Origin: Saprospiraceae bacterium
Lineage (GTDB): Bacteria; Bacteroidota; Bacteroidia; Chitinophagales; Saprospiraceae
Assembly: GCA_020436865.1 (NCBI GenBank)
Contig: JAGQXA010000927.1
Location: forward strand, 1-7,039
Direction: 5' to 3'
Length of the DNA stretch: 7,039 nucleotides
Position numbers and translations under genes: made by a program. The notes beneath the pieces were generated by a model, which had not been told where the DNA came from, ran no database searches, and saw nothing but the letters and a program-made list of their open reading frames with translations. Shown here piece after piece: positions 6,060 through 7,039 of the stretch. Position 1 is the first letter of the stretch. Every line of letters begins with the position of its first letter.

Positions 6060-7039
6060 ATGAATTCACGACCACAACCGAAAGCCGGCCTCAAATGGCT
6101 GCTCCTGATGGCCTGGCGCGATAGCCGGCGCAACCGCGGACGCCTGATCCTGTTCATGTCGGCCATCGTGCTCGGCATTGCCGCTCTGGTGGCGATCAAC
6201 ACCTTCGGCGCGAACCTGCGCCACGACATCGAAGACGAGGCCAAGACCTTATTGGGCGCCGATCTGCGTTTGGAGAGCAATTTCCCGGCGGCCGACAGCA
6301 TCCGCGATCTGTTCGATTCCTGGCCGGCCACCTACTCCGAAGCCGTTTATTTCGTATCGATGGTGCTGGCGCCGGAACAAGGCGCGACCCGCCTGGCCCA
6401 GGTGCGTGCCATGGTAGGCGATTATCCCTTCTATGGGCAGATCAAGACGACTCCGGCAGATGCCTATAGCCGGCTGAACGACGGGCCATATGCACTGGTC
6501 GAACGCTCGCTGATGTTGCAGTTCGACCTTCATCCGGGCGATAGCCTCAAGATCGGCGAAGCCTATTTCGAGCTGATCGGGCAGATGGACTCGTCGCCAG
6601 GGCGCAGCGGTATTTCCGGCTCGGTAGCGCCGGTCGTGTACATCCCCTTGCGTTATCTCGAACAGACCGGTCTGATCCAGGTCGGTAGCCGCGTCGACTA
6701 CCTGTATTTCTTTGCATTTCCTTCGCCCGACTCTTTGCAGCTGGCGCTGGACGCCTCGGGCGACCTGCTCGCCGAAGCCGGATGGAACAGCGAAACGGTG
6801 GCCGACCGCAAGGAAGGACTGGGGAACGCCTTCGACAATCTGACCGGCTTTCTCAATCTGGTGGCTTTTATTGCGCTCTTGCTCGGCTGTATCGGCGTGG
6901 CCAGCTCGGTGCACATTTACCTGCGCGACAAGGTGTCGACCATCGCCATGTTGCGTTGTCTGGGGGCGAGCGGGCGGCAGGCCTTTCGCATTTACCTCTG
7001 GCAGGTGTTCCTGCTGGGGCTGGCCGGCGGGATCGCCGG
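6060..7039 (+). CDS. YbbP/FtsX-type ABC transporter permease, 3' end cut by window edge
   Basis: The frame is open from the ATG at 6060 to the right edge (326 codons). A TAG lies in frame at 6051-6053, so the start cannot be much further upstream. The N-terminus KWLLLMAWRDSRRNRGRL with a membrane segment at about 28-49 (LFMSAIVLGIAALVAINTF), then EDEAKTLLGADLRLES, is characteristic of the YbbP (COG3127) permeases. A periplasmic domain (about 50-260) follows, then the FtsX core: membrane segment about 262-285, cytoplasmic loop with VSTIAMLRCLGASGRQ (292-306), and the start of the next helix at about 310. Full-length homologues are around 800 residues with a second FtsX core, so more than half is missing. 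Such permeases work with a LolD/YbbA-like ATPase, which may lie beyond the window. The gene begins 75 bases after the exporter on the same strand. The substrate of this group is not established. Confidence 0.87.
   Translation, partial: MNSRPQPKAGLKWLLLMAWRDSRRNRGRLILFMSAIVLGIAALVAINTFGANLRHDIEDEAKTLLGADLRLESNFPAADSIRDLFDSWPATYSEAVYFVSMVLAPEQGATRLAQVRAMVGDYPFYGQIKTTPADAYSRLNDGPYALVERSLMLQFDLHPGDSLKIGEAYFELIGQMDSSPGRSGISGSVAPVVYIPLRYLEQTGLIQVGSRVDYLYFFAFPSPDSLQLALDASGDLLAEAGWNSETVADRKEGLGNAFDNLTGFLNLVAFIALLLGCIGVASSVHIYLRDKVSTIAMLRCLGASGRQAFRIYLWQVFLLGLAGGIA

Overview
The window is about 7 kb of GC-rich DNA. It has no recognisable Shine-Dalgarno sequences, A/T-rich leaders and a tandem-lipoprotein gene layout. 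These traits, the style of the LolA homologue and the ISQGQ/NALDA wording of the C39 exporter suggest a Bacteroidota genome, perhaps a moderately high-GC member of the Saprospiria. That placement is inference from protein style; no rRNA or marker gene is present.

Left half, minus strand (2792 down to 1): a tight three-gene unit. It starts with a 297-aa lipoprotein (1899-2792). After 31 bases comes a 173-aa lipoprotein (1346-1867), and after 20 more bases a Tat-exported alkaline-phosphatase/DUF1501-like protein (1325 to beyond the left edge). Both lipoproteins carry repeats of a short helical motif that resembles the 'LYLDLxGRxPTxxEL ... LLxSxEY' segment of planctomycete DUF1549 proteins. DUF1549 genes commonly sit next to DUF1501 genes, so this looks like a reduced, lipoprotein-borne version of that pairing. 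It is the best candidate here for a poorly described system.

Centre: a LolA-type periplasmic lipoprotein carrier (2887-3570, minus). It is separated from the lipoprotein unit by a 94-base intergenic region filled with a purine/pyrimidine-biased inverted repeat. A 212-base divergent region (3571-3782) separates lolA from the rightward genes. It contains a second copy of the same repeat directly before the next start codon.

Right half, plus strand: a complete 733-aa peptidase-C39 ABC exporter (3783-5984), then a perfect 16-bp nested palindrome that includes its stop codon, then the first 326 codons of a YbbP/FtsX-type ABC permease (6060 to beyond the right edge). No HlyD adaptor, no double-glycine substrate and no separate ABC ATPase is seen in the window.

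Taken together, all six genes concern the cell envelope or export: lipoprotein trafficking, surface or periplasmic lipoproteins, a Tat-exported hydrolase-like protein, peptide export with leader cleavage, and a membrane-component permease. Apart from the lipoprotein unit, the neighbours do not have to belong to one pathway.
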